Source: Methylococcaceae bacterium
GTDB taxonomy: Bacteria > Pseudomonadota > Gammaproteobacteria > Methylococcales > Methylomonadaceae
DNA: 32,866 nucleotides
NCBI GenBank assembly: GCA_021647585.1
Contig: JAKIUK010000048.1
Coordinates: forward strand, 1-32,866
Direction of reading: 5' to 3'
Shown: one piece after another, positions 32,627 through 32,866 of the stretch
Numbering within the stretch: position 1 is the first letter of the stretch
How the letters are laid out: every line of letters begins with the position of its first letter
Notes under the pieces: model-generated
The model's input: only the letters and a program-made list of their open reading frames with translations
Database searches by the model: none
What the model was told of the DNA's origin: nothing
Program-made: the position numbers and the translations under genes

Positions 32627-32690
32627 AATTACGATTGTGATTAATGCGTAATTCGGAGCTAAGAGTATACTTGAATGTATGCTTTGTCAA
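32627..32690 (-). promoter_or_regulatory. Strong promoter and operator-like dyad, minus strand
   Basis: On the minus strand there is a perfect -35 TTGACA (32685-32690) and a near-perfect -10 TATACT (32664-32669), 15 bases apart, somewhat short of the ideal 17. Right after the expected start site is a dyad AATTACG-N13-CGTAATT (32627-32633 and 32647-32653), placed between the start site and the AGGAG of the small secreted gene. This arrangement suits a repressor site. It should drive both secreted-protein genes downstream. Confidence 0.55.
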
Positions 32691-32797
32691 CAATAAACTT
32701 AATAAAGATAATAAACATTATTATGTGCTTTGGTTGTTGCAGTATTTTCCAATTAACAAATGAGTCTGAACAGTCCTTATTATTCCAGCCCTAAAAA

Positions 32798-32866
32798 TCA
32801 GGCTTTTTTCTGTTCATATATTTGTTTAAATAATTGCTTTTTAGCAAGGTTCATTTTATCTGCGGC
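32798..32866 (-). CDS. C-terminal end of a gene cut by the window edge
   Basis: An open frame enters from the right edge and ends at TGA (32798-32800). The 22 visible residues (AADKMNLAKKQLFKQIYEQK and two more) form a lysine-rich helix. Too short to identify. A weak AGCC...GGCT hairpin overlaps its end. Confidence 0.35.
   Translation of the reverse strand, partial: AADKMNLAKKQLFKQIYEQKKA

Noticed and set aside
32788..32820. AGCC...GGCTTTTTT as a plus-strand terminator
   Set aside because: Only a four-base stem, and no plus-strand gene precedes it.
1..32866. CRISPR arrays, tRNA or rRNA genes, phage or toxin-antitoxin modules
   Set aside because: No regularly spaced repeats, cloverleaf-like segments, or recognisable cas, phage or antitoxin proteins were seen on either strand.

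Overview
The window looks like an AT-rich gammaproteobacterial chromosome segment (genus not determinable by reading). The case rests on a RAYT-type transposase with its repeats, prpBCD order, a Liu-type leucine pathway, and a NarL-type two-component pair beside DUF2380 and cupin genes. Most of it (about 5.1-28.1 kb) is a dense amino-acid and propionate catabolism block. Both flanks are eroded accessory DNA with broken genes and repeats.

Left flank (1-5.1 kb): a decayed RAYT transposase with its direct repeats has cut into an AraC-type regulator, of which only the DNA-binding end remains. A cupin gene and a DUF2380 gene follow on the minus strand, then a histidine kinase/response regulator pair on the plus strand, then a pRiA4b ORF-3-like fragment joined to palindromic repeat DNA and a 4 x 10-bp tandem repeat.

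Core (5.1-28.1 kb): (i) minus-strand prpB-prpC-prpD (methylcitrate cycle), preceded by an unlisted 32-residue membrane peptide with a near-perfect Shine-Dalgarno; (ii) minus-strand tryptophan 2,3-dioxygenase, a heme-oxygenase-like dimetal oxidase (HDO) and an indoleamine 2,3-dioxygenase-family protein, the last two overlapping; (iii) plus-strand hpd-hmgA-fahA-maiA, whose reading frames all overlap (tyrosine to fumarate and acetoacetate); (iv) minus-strand aacS-kynU (acetoacetate activation, kynureninase); (v) plus-strand methylglutaconyl-CoA hydratase and HMG-CoA lyase, two Glu/Leu/Phe/Val-type dehydrogenases, E1alpha-E1beta-E2 of a branched-chain 2-oxoacid dehydrogenase and a hotdog thioesterase. 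Together they send Trp, Tyr and Leu/Ile/Val to acetyl-CoA, acetoacetate, fumarate and propionyl-CoA; AacS recovers the acetoacetate and Prp the propionyl-CoA. Isovaleryl-CoA dehydrogenase, methylcrotonyl-CoA carboxylase, kynurenine formamidase and E3 are not in the window.

Right flank (28.1-32.9 kb): a conserved small protein, a gene-poor purine-rich stretch, a MOSC protein, a truncated SnoaL-like gene, a c-type cytochrome gene broken by two frameshifts, a double-CDGSH iron-sulfur protein, a secreted protein, a small secreted-protein gene with an in-frame stop behind a strong promoter, and the end of one more gene at the edge.

The most unusual items are the HDO-IDO pair beside a normal TDO, and a small family of palindromic mobile repeats (GGGAGGTGG...CCACCTCCC) found here as three copies, each flanked by a 3-bp TTA/TAA duplication, plus one remnant.
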